Positions 35,185-43,977 of a stretch of 64,000 bases of DNA are shown one piece after another. The notes under the pieces were generated by a model. It was not told the DNA's origin, made no database searches, and was given only the letters and a program-made list of their open reading frames with translations. Each line of letters starts with the position of its first letter. The first letter of the stretch is position 1. The stretch covers positions 806,001 to 870,000 of the forward strand of contig NZ_FONW01000002.1 of NCBI RefSeq assembly GCF_900113005.1, read 5' to 3'. The position numbers and the translations under genes are program-made. This DNA comes from Sunxiuqinia elliptica (GTDB lineage Bacteria; Bacteroidota; Bacteroidia; Bacteroidales; Prolixibacteraceae).

Positions 35185-38100
35185 ACGAACAGTTCTTTTT
35201 TGACTAACTGTAAACTGGTTATTGCTCCGATATGCATGGGGTCGGACTGCAGGATGAGATCAAAAGCCTGTTGTGCTTTTTCAATGTTGCCCAGTCCCAA
35301 ATTACCCAGTCCCATCAGGTAATGGCAGTGCAATTCGTGCCTTTTTTGAAGGTCATCTTCAAAGATGAGCAAGTCGGGAAGCGAAACGGCAAAGTAGTCC
35401 ATTTTGAAAGGGATGAACAGTTGCTTTTCGCCGTACTTCAGCAGCTTGTTGAAACGTCCGTTGGCTTCGTCCATCCGGCCCAGTTTGCGGAGTGCCAGCC
35501 CTTGATAAAAGATTTTGTCTGGTTGCTGGTCGTTGTAGTACATGGCTGCTGATGGCTTGGCCAAGCCAATAGCTGCCTGCTCCCACGCTGCCTGGGCTTT
35601 TGCTGTTTCTCCCATGCCGGCATAGGCGCAACCAAGCCAATAGTTGATGTCATTTTCCTGTGCTCCGGCCAGTTTGCCTTCCCCCAGATTATGAGGATAC
35701 GCAAAGCATGCTTCAAGAAGTGGGATAGCCTCTGAGAATGCCCCTTGCTTAATGGCTTTCTTGGCCAGTTCAATATGGCTGAACAAATATTGCCCGGTTA
35801 CTTTTCCTTCGCCTCCTTCCCAAGGGTGAAACTTGCGTTTCATGATTAAGTCCAGGGCTTTTTCTTCTTGCTCAAGCAAGTTGTATAAGGTCGCACGCTC
35901 CAGGTATAGGTCATCCCGGAAGTCGACCAAGTCCGGATATTTTTCCAGCAAGCTTAAGCGTTCGCTTGCAGAGACCCCCAGTTTCTTATAAAGTTGATCC
36001 AGCTCCATGAGTATACGAGAATCAGAAGTATCTAGCTCGAACGCTTTCTCCAAAGCTTCTTTGGTCGCTTGCGGATTCTGTTGCTTGTTGTAGTAAGCCA
36101 GAGCCAGGTTCCGGTGGACGGTTGGAAATGAGTCATCCAAAGCACTGGACTGCTCCCAGCATTCGATTGCTTCGGCATGCTGCCGTGCTCCATACCAGAA
36201 ATTACCGATGTAGTACCAGGCTTTAGCGTCTTCCGGGCAAATGTTTACGGCTTCTTGCAAAGCCAACAGTTCTTCCAGTTTATTCGGGAAGCAATAGTCG
36301 GGTTGCATCTGCGAAGCTTTTTCAAAAGCTGCTTTTGCTTCTTCTGCCTGGCCTGATTTGAGCAGATAATAACCTTTAAAATACCAGGCCATGGGGTAGG
36401 CTGCTTCGTGCTTATCGATGTAAAGCGAAATAAAATCAGTTGCTTCGGAATAAAAACCGGCCAGGCCATAGTTCAGCGAAAACTCAATGTAGTTGTGTAC
36501 ATTATCGCGAATCAAGGCTTGCATTTCTTCTAAAATCGTAGGATCGTCCAGAAGCAGGTATTTTTCGTATAAAATGCCAAAGCTAAACCGATCCATTTCG
36601 ATCGATTCTTCAGCGAGTTTTAGTGCTGCCTCTTTTTTATTGAGTTTCCGGAGTAAGGCTACTTTCAGGTGACGGGCTTTTTGATTCAGCCAGTTTCGCC
36701 AAAGAGAGCGGTCGCATAGTTCCAGCGCCTTCTCATAATCTCCGCGTACTGCATCGATTTGAGCAGCCTGAAAGAAGCCGCTGTCCTGCCAGGCGCCATT
36801 CCATGTAGCTTTGAAAAAAGCTTCGTAGGCTTCATCCTCTTTTCCTTGCATCCGCAGGCAAACCCCCAGATTGTATAAGGGTTCTCCATCGTAAGGATTC
36901 GGATTGCGCTCGGTCAGGGTTTCAATGGCTTGGCGGAAATAAGGTTCAGCCTGAGCAAATTGTCCCCGGCGCAGGAGCCACAAGCCCATGGCATTGTTGT
37001 TGCGAACATCACTTGGTTCTCTTTTCAGTGCTTCCAGGTAATAATCTGTTGGGCAATAGGTGGCATGACGGTACTGTTCCAGATGCAAGCCACGAAGGTA
37101 AAGTTGTTCAATCGAATGAATATCTTCCGGATCTTTGGCTGCTTGGGCCGGATCTGGAACTGGTTTTAATTCTTCTTTTTCGGTTTTCCAATCAACCAAA
37201 ATGACACCCTTGGAATCGGTTACAGAAAGGTAAGCATCTTCAGGATAAATGGTAGCCTCAATGCTTGTGTCGAAACTGGTTTCTGGTGAAAGGTCAACGG
37301 TTTGTTCGAAGATCATCTTCCCAGAACTTTTAAGGCAGATTTTCGCTCCTGGATAGTTGGCGGTTGTGTACACGCGGATGCGGGTTGTTCCGTTTTCCGA
37401 CTCCAGGTTGAGCATGGCCTCTTTGGTGGCATTTTTAACCATACCCAAGTCGCGATAAGGCATAAAATATTGCTTGAAACTTTTTTCTTCGTAAGGTTGC
37501 AACCAGGTGAAATCTGGTTGATTGTCAGTATAAACCCCGCACATCAACTCAATATAAGGTCCGTCCTCATCGGTGAGGTTACGATCCCAGGCTTGCCCAA
37601 AGTCTCCGTTGCCCCAGGTCCATTGCTTTTTTCCGGGCGATTGATGGTGATCGGCCACATGAAGCAGGCCTCCTTTGCTGTCGTTTTCGTAACCTCCCAC
37701 GAAGTTGTATTTCGAGGTGATGGCCATGTAGCTGGTAGGCACCGGAATATTTTTATAACGCGAAATATCCACTCCGGCAGAGTAGTCAACTTTGTAGTAA
37801 GTGCCGGTCGCAATCGGGAAGCTGGAAACATCACGCTTGCCATGGTCAAACACGGCGTTTACATCAGGCGGGAAGACGGATTGATAGTTGTCATTCACCT
37901 TTACGGCCGGATTGGCCCACCACAAGAAGGTCTGTGGGTGAGGAGTGGGGTTGGAAAGCTTCACTTTGATTTCGATGTATGCCTTGTCCGGGTATAGCGT
38001 GAATCCGGCCATGCCTTTGGTTCGGAACATGCGTTCCAACTCATGACACCAAACGGTAACACTGCCATCCTCATTCTCTTCGATGTACGAATCCGTGGGA

Positions 38101-38498
38101 TCGTAGGTGGTTGGGCGGTGATGCTGGGGCCAGTTAAACTCAATTCCGCCAGAAATCCATGGGCCGGTTAATCCAACCAAAGCAGGTTTAATCACTTGGT
38201 TGTAGTAAACAAAGTGACGTTGTTTGGTTTTGTCGTAAGCCATTTGGATGCGACCTCCCAGTTCAGGAAGAATCATGATTTTGATGTATTGGTTTTCCAA
38301 ATAAATGGCATGCCAGGCTTTATCCTCTTTCTTATCCAGTATTTTTTCAATGACAGGATAAGGATAGACAACGCCGCTACTTCCTTGGTAAACTCTTTTT
38401 TCCAGGAACATTGGATTCTTCTCCGGCTTCCCAATTCCGTAGGTTGGGATGATTACCTGTTCGCGCCAGGCTTTTGCTGTATTGTTCATGTTTTTCAT
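35181..38498 (-). CDS. DUF5107 domain protein with TPR repeats
   Basis: A large cytoplasmic protein (about 1105 residues from the ATG at 38498; a TTG 18 bp upstream is less likely). The N-terminal 430 residues match DUF5107, a beta-rich domain resembling sugar-mutarotase/glycosidase beta-supersandwiches, with ELGGRIQMAYDKTKQRHFVYYN and GGIEFNWPQHHRPTTYDPTD. The remainder is a long run of TPR motifs (for example NLGVCLRMQGKEDEAYEAF and AWYYIGNFWYGARQHAEAIECW). No signal peptide is seen. Such proteins recur in Bacteroidota polysaccharide loci, but the enzymatic role of DUF5107 is unsettled as far as I know. Here it follows GH2 and GH36-like genes, and the sulfatase start overlaps its stop. Confidence 0.8.
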   Translation of the reverse strand: MKNMNNTAKAWREQVIIPTYGIGKPEKNPMFLEKRVYQGSSGVVYPYPVIEKILDKKEDKAWHAIYLENQYIKIMILPELGGRIQMAYDKTKQRHFVYYNQVIKPALVGLTGPWISGGIEFNWPQHHRPTTYDPTDSYIEENEDGSVTVWCHELERMFRTKGMAGFTLYPDKAYIEIKVKLSNPTPHPQTFLWWANPAVKVNDNYQSVFPPDVNAVFDHGKRDVSSFPIATGTYYKVDYSAGVDISRYKNIPVPTSYMAITSKYNFVGGYENDSKGGLLHVADHHQSPGKKQWTWGNGDFGQAWDRNLTDEDGPYIELMCGVYTDNQPDFTWLQPYEEKSFKQYFMPYRDLGMVKNATKEAMLNLESENGTTRIRVYTTANYPGAKICLKSSGKMIFEQTVDLSPETSFDTSIEATIYPEDAYLSVTDSKGVILVDWKTEKEELKPVPDPAQAAKDPEDIHSIEQLYLRGLHLEQYRHATYCPTDYYLEALKREPSDVRNNNAMGLWLLRRGQFAQAEPYFRQAIETLTERNPNPYDGEPLYNLGVCLRMQGKEDEAYEAFFKATWNGAWQDSGFFQAAQIDAVRGDYEKALELCDRSLWRNWLNQKARHLKVALLRKLNKKEAALKLAEESIEMDRFSFGILYEKYLLLDDPTILEEMQALIRDNVHNYIEFSLNYGLAGFYSEATDFISLYIDKHEAAYPMAWYFKGYYLLKSGQAEEAKAAFEKASQMQPDYCFPNKLEELLALQEAVNICPEDAKAWYYIGNFWYGARQHAEAIECWEQSSALDDSFPTVHRNLALAYYNKQQNPQATKEALEKAFELDTSDSRILMELDQLYKKLGVSASERLSLLEKYPDLVDFRDDLYLERATLYNLLEQEEKALDLIMKRKFHPWEGGEGKVTGQYLFSHIELAKKAIKQGAFSEAIPLLEACFAYPHNLGEGKLAGAQENDINYWLGCAYAGMGETAKAQAAWEQAAIGLAKPSAAMYYNDQQPDKIFYQGLALRKLGRMDEANGRFNKLLKYGEKQLFIPFKMDYFAVSLPDLLIFEDDLQKRHELHCHYLMGLGNLGLGNIEKAQQAFDLILQSDPMHIGAITSLQLVKKELFV

Positions 38499-38567
38499 TG
38501 TTTTAAAGGTTGCCAATAGGACATACCTCGTCCTGTATCGTTTTAAGATTGAGGCGGATCTAGCCCG

Positions 38568-38586
38568 TTGGTTCCCGAAGAACCAA
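38568..38586 (-). other. Strong stem-loop in leader of the DUF5107 gene
   Basis: The 157-bp spacer between the GH36-like stop and the DUF5107 start contains a perfect 7-bp stem (TTGGTTC/GAACCAA) with a TTCGG-type loop on the minus strand, and a second short one, AGGAC/GTCCT, near 38520. No T-run follows, so these are RNA leader structures or processing sites rather than a terminator. Confidence 0.4.
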
Positions 38587-38655
38587 TTGCGAAATTATAC
38601 CAGGGCTGTCCGCCGCTACTTTTACAAAAAGCGACTCGTTGTTTGTATTTTGTGT

Positions 38656-40716
38656 TTACTTATTGTTTATCGTAATGCTTGTTTGTGTCGAAGTGGGCTC
38701 AATGCGATAAAGATTCTTAGCTAGTTGAGTCACGCTTGCGTTATCAGCAATCAACTTCCCTTTTTCGTGCCAAATAAGAAATGGAGCACTCTCTTTTAGT
38801 TTGATGGTAATTTTTTTGGCTGAGCGCTTTACAATCTCACAACTGGCAGGTGACAAATATTTGTCAGGACGACCAATGATGGCCCATCCGTTCTGAACCG
38901 GAATCAAGTGGATGATTTTAGTTTTCCACATGGGTAATTTGGTGGAGAACGTTTCTGTCATTTTCCAGGCTTTCCCTTCGTGGTAGTCAAAAGCAACAAG
39001 TCCTTCCTTGGGGGATTCCCATAATCCTCTGTAGGGTTGGATCATGGTTCCTCCGTATCGGTAATCTTCCGGAGATAGCTTGATTTCCAAGTCTTGTTCA
39101 TTGTGAAAATTGGCCAGCCAGAATGTAGCAACCTGACCTTCTAAGGGGGCAACTACACGAAGTCCGGTTTCTGTTGGATCGTTAAAAAATCCTTCGGGAG
39201 TTAATGTTCCGGGAGCCAGTGGTCGAAGCAACTCCCCATCGCTCCAAGTAGCAGGTTTGATGCTCTCAAAGTTCACTTTGTCCATGTCTTCCGATACGTA
39301 AATCGGGCTGCCACATACAGCACGCAATTCTGCGCCTGACTGGCCGGTATGGTAGGAACTTATAAAAGCGTCGTGATCCAACCAGTGGGTCATGCCCAGG
39401 TAAATTGAATTCCGTAGGTTCTGAACGGCAATGTAACGGTTGTTTTCATCATCCCGATGGTAGTCAATTCCCGATCGGATCGTCGCACTCTTTTCGTGTT
39501 TAAATACGTGGAGATGATGTTGGGCAATGCAGTTGAGTAGTCCTTCAAAATGTTTTTGCCACGCTTTCTCCAATGCACGATGATTGTAGCTTGCTGCCTG
39601 AACCGGATTGGGTTGCGATTGGTATTCTTTTAATAAATCAGTTTGAAAATCCACTTTTATGAAATCAATTCCGGCCTCCTCCATTTCTTTCGCTCTGGTC
39701 TCGTAGAAAATGTCAGCACTTTCCTGATTGGTTTTGGGTACCATAAAACTGTCGTGTAACTTAAACAAGTGGTTGTTTAATTCGGTGATTTGATGGTTGG
39801 GTGAAATCCCTTTAAAGTAACCAGCCATGTGCCACCATTGTCCAATCCATCGAACGCCATCTTCACTTTTCAAATCTTTCAGTGATTGAAAGCTATCTGA
39901 AAATTTAGCTTTGTCGGGTTGAAAGCTCAGTAGGTGGTTGTTTTCATGATGTTCGTATCCATCGTCAATCAACATCCATCGTATCGGAACTTCGGCTGTT
40001 TCCATGTCTTTGATCATCCCCGATAGAATTTCAGTGTTCATGTTACGGCGGATGTGCTCCCAGGTGCAGTAGCCGGTATACTTGAACGGCTCAGGAAATT
40101 TCTTGTGTTGACGTAAAGCTGTTTTAGATTTTAAGGAGCGGGATTGCAGTGCTTTTTTCCAAACATTCAGGCTGGCCTCATGCGGCGTTTCCCCAAAAGC
40201 ATAGGCAATTTTAGGAAGTATTCCTGAGAAGTTAGCCGAACCAAACGTTCCGGCATCAACCCACATTCCATCTTCACGAATAGTGAATGTGGAAAAGGCA
40301 CTTTCGCCTGCCATGGCCAAGATCGATAGGTAGCGGTTATCATTTAGCTGTAAGCAAATAAATGATCCCATATCGATGCCTTCAAATGGTTGGTTGGCTT
40401 TTAGTTTGATACGTTGTGACTTTAAATGGTCTAAGTTTTCAAAGTCAATGCCAAGTACACGGTTGCCAATGGCATGTTTATCGACATGTGGGCAATAATA
40501 AACGCCCCGTTGAAAATCGGGCAGGATAAGTAAATCCGATTCAATGATTCCTTGCTGATCGGGCTTTACATTCATAAGCTTTTTTTCAATGAGCCCTGCT
40601 TTTTCGGCTTTTGACAAGTCGATGCTTTGTGCGTGCAAGGTATAGCTTGATAAGCAGACCAGTAGGGTGAGTGCAAGGTATTTAATCTCAGTATTTAATG
40701 AATTCAATTTTCTCAT
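38656..40716 (-). CDS. Secreted GH36/Sip1-type glycosidase (alpha-galactosidase-like)
   Basis: A 686-residue secreted protein with a signal peptide cleaved near TLHAQ (residue 30). The catalytic barrel has GYCTWEHIRRN, RWMLIDDGY (246-254) and DFIKVDFQ with Asp356 as predicted nucleophile, followed by RSGIDYHRDDE, where an acid/base Asp is expected, and GSPIYVSED. The pattern is that of the GH36 seed-imbibition (Sip1)/raffinose-synthase branch, which acts on alpha-galactosides. Its substrate here is probably an alpha-linked galactosyl unit of the locus's target glycan, though this branch is diverse. It is 37 bp downstream of a GH2 gene, in the same minus-strand operon. The final domain is a short beta-sandwich. 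Confidence 0.78.
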   Translation of the reverse strand: MRKLNSLNTEIKYLALTLLVCLSSYTLHAQSIDLSKAEKAGLIEKKLMNVKPDQQGIIESDLLILPDFQRGVYYCPHVDKHAIGNRVLGIDFENLDHLKSQRIKLKANQPFEGIDMGSFICLQLNDNRYLSILAMAGESAFSTFTIREDGMWVDAGTFGSANFSGILPKIAYAFGETPHEASLNVWKKALQSRSLKSKTALRQHKKFPEPFKYTGYCTWEHIRRNMNTEILSGMIKDMETAEVPIRWMLIDDGYEHHENNHLLSFQPDKAKFSDSFQSLKDLKSEDGVRWIGQWWHMAGYFKGISPNHQITELNNHLFKLHDSFMVPKTNQESADIFYETRAKEMEEAGIDFIKVDFQTDLLKEYQSQPNPVQAASYNHRALEKAWQKHFEGLLNCIAQHHLHVFKHEKSATIRSGIDYHRDDENNRYIAVQNLRNSIYLGMTHWLDHDAFISSYHTGQSGAELRAVCGSPIYVSEDMDKVNFESIKPATWSDGELLRPLAPGTLTPEGFFNDPTETGLRVVAPLEGQVATFWLANFHNEQDLEIKLSPEDYRYGGTMIQPYRGLWESPKEGLVAFDYHEGKAWKMTETFSTKLPMWKTKIIHLIPVQNGWAIIGRPDKYLSPASCEIVKRSAKKITIKLKESAPFLIWHEKGKLIADNASVTQLAKNLYRIEPTSTQTSITINNK

Positions 40717-40753
40717 TTTATTGATTCAATTTTATCGATATCAGCATTGAACT

Positions 40754-43700
40754 TTATTCTGCGATTAATCCAATTTCGCTGATCATCAGGTTTCCACCTT
40801 TTTGAACTTTGGTTTTGAGCACGACTTCTCCGTCATTGGTATCTTCACGCATGACAAATAATTTTACCCACTTGCCATCTTGTCCAATGTTGTCGATCAT
40901 CATTTCGCGCCCTTCAATCCAGATTGTTCCGGCTCGGTTTTGCTTGTTCGGATCGGTAAAACGAACAAACAGGTTGCCAATAATGCCGTTTGGAGTTTTT
41001 AGTTTGACCGTCATTTCCCGACCAGTCCAGGCAGATTCTTTTCCATCATTCCAGGTGTCGTGCGCTGCAACATCATAATTGCAGCCTGCTTTTTGAACCA
41101 GGATTTTATCGAAGCTTTTTTTCCATTCCTTTGAACCTGTTGCTGTCCGGTTGGCCCCACTTTTTACATATAAAATGGCATCTTCAAATCCTTCCGGAGC
41201 TTGTGATACCGCCGGTTGTACAAAATAGAAGAGCTTTTCGATTTCATCTTCACTTAGTTGATACGATGGATTGAAGTTACTTTGATTCATGTATCTCAGC
41301 AGGCTGTGCTTTAGCTGACGGGCAACCGGTTTGCTGTCATCCGAGATATCATAACCGCACACCATCAGTTTACCCGTTCCAACTTGGCATTCGAAGATGG
41401 ATCCCAACTTGTCATTGATGTGGAAGTCGCTTATCGGTTGTGCCACCGGAAGCAGGTTCGGGTGATCATTCAGCACGAAGGACCGGCCTTTGCTGATGGT
41501 TTGCCATTGGTAATGACTAAAATTATCAGTCGGGAACCCGGCAAGTGCCGGATGCGCTTGGTTAACGTACAAGCCCAAGGTTGAATTTGCCTGTCCCGGG
41601 AAAAATACGCTTGACCAGAAAAGAGGCGTGAAATAAATCGGACGCGATGTTGTGCTGGTGCCCAGTTCGCTGGCATACAAGAGTACTTTGCCGCCATTTT
41701 TCAAAAATTCTAGTACCTCAGGCGTAATTTTGTCAACAGTCAACACTTCTTCCTGTTCGGGAGTTACCGGCGGGTAAATCCACAGATCCCAGCTATTGAA
41801 AAACTCGGTGCCGTTTAAGGTGATGCTGAAGGTATATTTCCCGGCTTGCTGAATCTGATCAAGGGAGAATGTTGCTTCTCCAATGGTTTTCAGCGTGCCA
41901 CGTTCAACGGTAAAATCATCTATTGTTCCTTGCTGAATTAATTGGCCCAAAGCAGATGTTAGTTGCCAGGTAGCTGTTGTTTGAAGGGAGGTAGGCCCAT
42001 AGTTGGCTACCTGTAGTGTAGCCGAAAAGTTTTCCTGATTCTCCCAAACAAACTTTTCGAATCGGGCTAAAGGAACAACGGTGTTGGAATAGCGCCGGAA
42101 GCTCTCGGGAGTGGTATTGCCTTTGGCGTCCCAAAAACAATCGAGCCAGCCAACCAGCGCTTCGCCTTGCCCTTGATAATCTTGCATGCTTAAAAGTTGA
42201 AATCCGGCGCAGGATTCGGTGCGAAAGAGGTTTTCAACATGTGCTTTGTAAAGCAGGTCTTGGATGGCTCCACTAGCCTCATGAAACTGCTGGTTCATGC
42301 CCAACAGGTGATTCTTTTGGGCTGACTCACGACACTCTTCAAGGTTACGGGCTTTTAAAACGCCGGTGTATTTGTCAATTTCGCTCCAAAGCGGGTAAAC
42401 CGGAAACTGGCCAACTTCATGCGCAATGATTGGGATATTGGCCTGCGAGTAATGCTTCTCCAAATCGAAGTCGGTGGTATAGCCGCTTACACCATAGGTG
42501 CGCCCTACTCCCGGAATGTTGTGCGTCGCCATGTACTGGTCAACTGGCATTATTTTTCGTGCCGTTGAAACAGAATACAGGCGACGGTTATCTTCATTTT
42601 TGGCTTTCTCAACCCATTCTTGCATGGCGTCGAAATCGGAGTTCCCCAACTCGTTGCCAATGCAAAACATGGTAAAAGAAGGGTGGTTGCCATAAGCGTC
42701 AAGCATGCGTTGCATTTCGGCCTGTACGTAAGCATCAGCCGATGGATTTTTGCCCAACCCTTCAGGTAAGCCTTTGGTGTACATATCCGGGCGATCTTCG
42801 GGGGCAGAGGTCATCCACCAGTCAATCCACAGGATTTCGGCTTGCAGGTATAGTCCTAGCTTGTCGGCCGCAATAAAAGCAGCTTCGGGAGGACACCAGG
42901 AGTGAAAGCGGACATGATTGAGTCCGTAAGATTTATAAATTTTGAAAATACGTTCCCATTCGGCAGGATCACAAGAGGGGTAGCCCGTTAGCGGGAAATG
43001 CACACAATCCAAGTTTCCGCGCATGAAAACCGGCTGGTCGTTGATCAGAACTTTCGATTTTGAATGGCCCACTTTTCGGAAGCCAAAACGCGTTTGCTGT
43101 GTATCGCTGGCCTTTCCAGCTGCTGCAGTAACTGAAAGTTCATACAGGTTAGGCGTGAACTCATCCCACTTCTTAATCGGTTGATCAATTTTGAAGTTGA
43201 AGGAAGCTTCACTGCTACCGTTGGCAACTGCGGCTTTCTCTTTGGTGTTGAGAACCTCTTCTCCTGAGCTTAAATCAATCAGTTGGAAATGATAGTTTAC
43301 TTTGGTTGCTTTCCCTTCATTCTTCGTGTCAAAAGTAACGGTCAGTTCATTCTTATCGACATCGGGCCATGTTTTTAGCCGGTCGATATGGACAGTTTCC
43401 GCAGCACGAAGTTCAATTCTACCAACAATGCCGTTCCAGATTGACTGGGTGTATTCGCTGTAAGTATGCCCTTTATCGCCAATGTTGTGAATCATGTCGT
43501 TATTAACTCGCACGGTAAGCGTGTGTTTTCCGGGGCTAAGTTTTCCCAGTTGGTGCCGATGTGGAACTCCGAGGCCATCCTGCGTGTCGCACTGTTTGCC
43601 GTCAATCCACACTTTGGATTCCCAGAGCACGCGCTCCAAAAACAGTTCGATGTTTTTGTTGCGCAGGTTTTTGGGAATGACAATTTCCCGTTGATACCAG

Positions 43701-43966
43701 GCTGGTCCAATGTACTTGTACGCCCGGGTTAAAATCCCGTAGTCGGAGCCTGAGGTCTTTTCTCCCATTTGAGCTTCGTCGGTTGTTCCTGGAAGTTGGA
43801 TGGTGCCATTGAAAGAGCTTCCGGCCCATTTTTCTTGCTCGCCCAAGTTATTCGGATCCAGTTTGATCAACCACGTTCCGGCAAGGGAACGTGGATTCTC
43901 CTGAGCTTGAGTGAGTGCCCCAAGGAAGAGGGTAGTAAGTAGTATGAGTAGTAGTTTGTAGTTCAT
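40754..43966 (-). CDS. GH2 family glycosidase, secreted
   Basis: A 1070-residue secreted enzyme (signal peptide ending near LTQAQ, residue 22). It has the GH2 order: jelly-roll sugar-binding domain with AWYQREIVIP and FLERVLWESKVWIDG, immunoglobulin-like domain, then the barrel with acid/base Glu439 in GNELGN and nucleophile Glu517 in AHEVGQF. A long C-terminal region follows, ending in a beta-sandwich that resembles a carbohydrate-binding fold. GH2 includes beta-galactosidases, beta-mannosidases and beta-glucuronidases; the local motif is closest to beta-galactosidase-like members of PULs. The ATG at 43966 is preferred over the TTG six bases upstream. A paralogue lies immediately upstream in the operon. 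Confidence 0.85.
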   Translation of the reverse strand: MNYKLLLILLTTLFLGALTQAQENPRSLAGTWLIKLDPNNLGEQEKWAGSSFNGTIQLPGTTDEAQMGEKTSGSDYGILTRAYKYIGPAWYQREIVIPKNLRNKNIELFLERVLWESKVWIDGKQCDTQDGLGVPHRHQLGKLSPGKHTLTVRVNNDMIHNIGDKGHTYSEYTQSIWNGIVGRIELRAAETVHIDRLKTWPDVDKNELTVTFDTKNEGKATKVNYHFQLIDLSSGEEVLNTKEKAAVANGSSEASFNFKIDQPIKKWDEFTPNLYELSVTAAAGKASDTQQTRFGFRKVGHSKSKVLINDQPVFMRGNLDCVHFPLTGYPSCDPAEWERIFKIYKSYGLNHVRFHSWCPPEAAFIAADKLGLYLQAEILWIDWWMTSAPEDRPDMYTKGLPEGLGKNPSADAYVQAEMQRMLDAYGNHPSFTMFCIGNELGNSDFDAMQEWVEKAKNEDNRRLYSVSTARKIMPVDQYMATHNIPGVGRTYGVSGYTTDFDLEKHYSQANIPIIAHEVGQFPVYPLWSEIDKYTGVLKARNLEECRESAQKNHLLGMNQQFHEASGAIQDLLYKAHVENLFRTESCAGFQLLSMQDYQGQGEALVGWLDCFWDAKGNTTPESFRRYSNTVVPLARFEKFVWENQENFSATLQVANYGPTSLQTTATWQLTSALGQLIQQGTIDDFTVERGTLKTIGEATFSLDQIQQAGKYTFSITLNGTEFFNSWDLWIYPPVTPEQEEVLTVDKITPEVLEFLKNGGKVLLYASELGTSTTSRPIYFTPLFWSSVFFPGQANSTLGLYVNQAHPALAGFPTDNFSHYQWQTISKGRSFVLNDHPNLLPVAQPISDFHINDKLGSIFECQVGTGKLMVCGYDISDDSKPVARQLKHSLLRYMNQSNFNPSYQLSEDEIEKLFYFVQPAVSQAPEGFEDAILYVKSGANRTATGSKEWKKSFDKILVQKAGCNYDVAAHDTWNDGKESAWTGREMTVKLKTPNGIIGNLFVRFTDPNKQNRAGTIWIEGREMMIDNIGQDGKWVKLFVMREDTNDGEVVLKTKVQKGGNLMISEIGLIAE

Positions 43967-43977
43967 ATTCAATTGAT

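Noticed and set aside
37302-37997. A 231-codon plus-strand ORF opposite the DUF5107 gene
   Set aside because: It lies fully antisense to the conserved DUF5107 domain, and its composition mirrors that gene's codon pattern.
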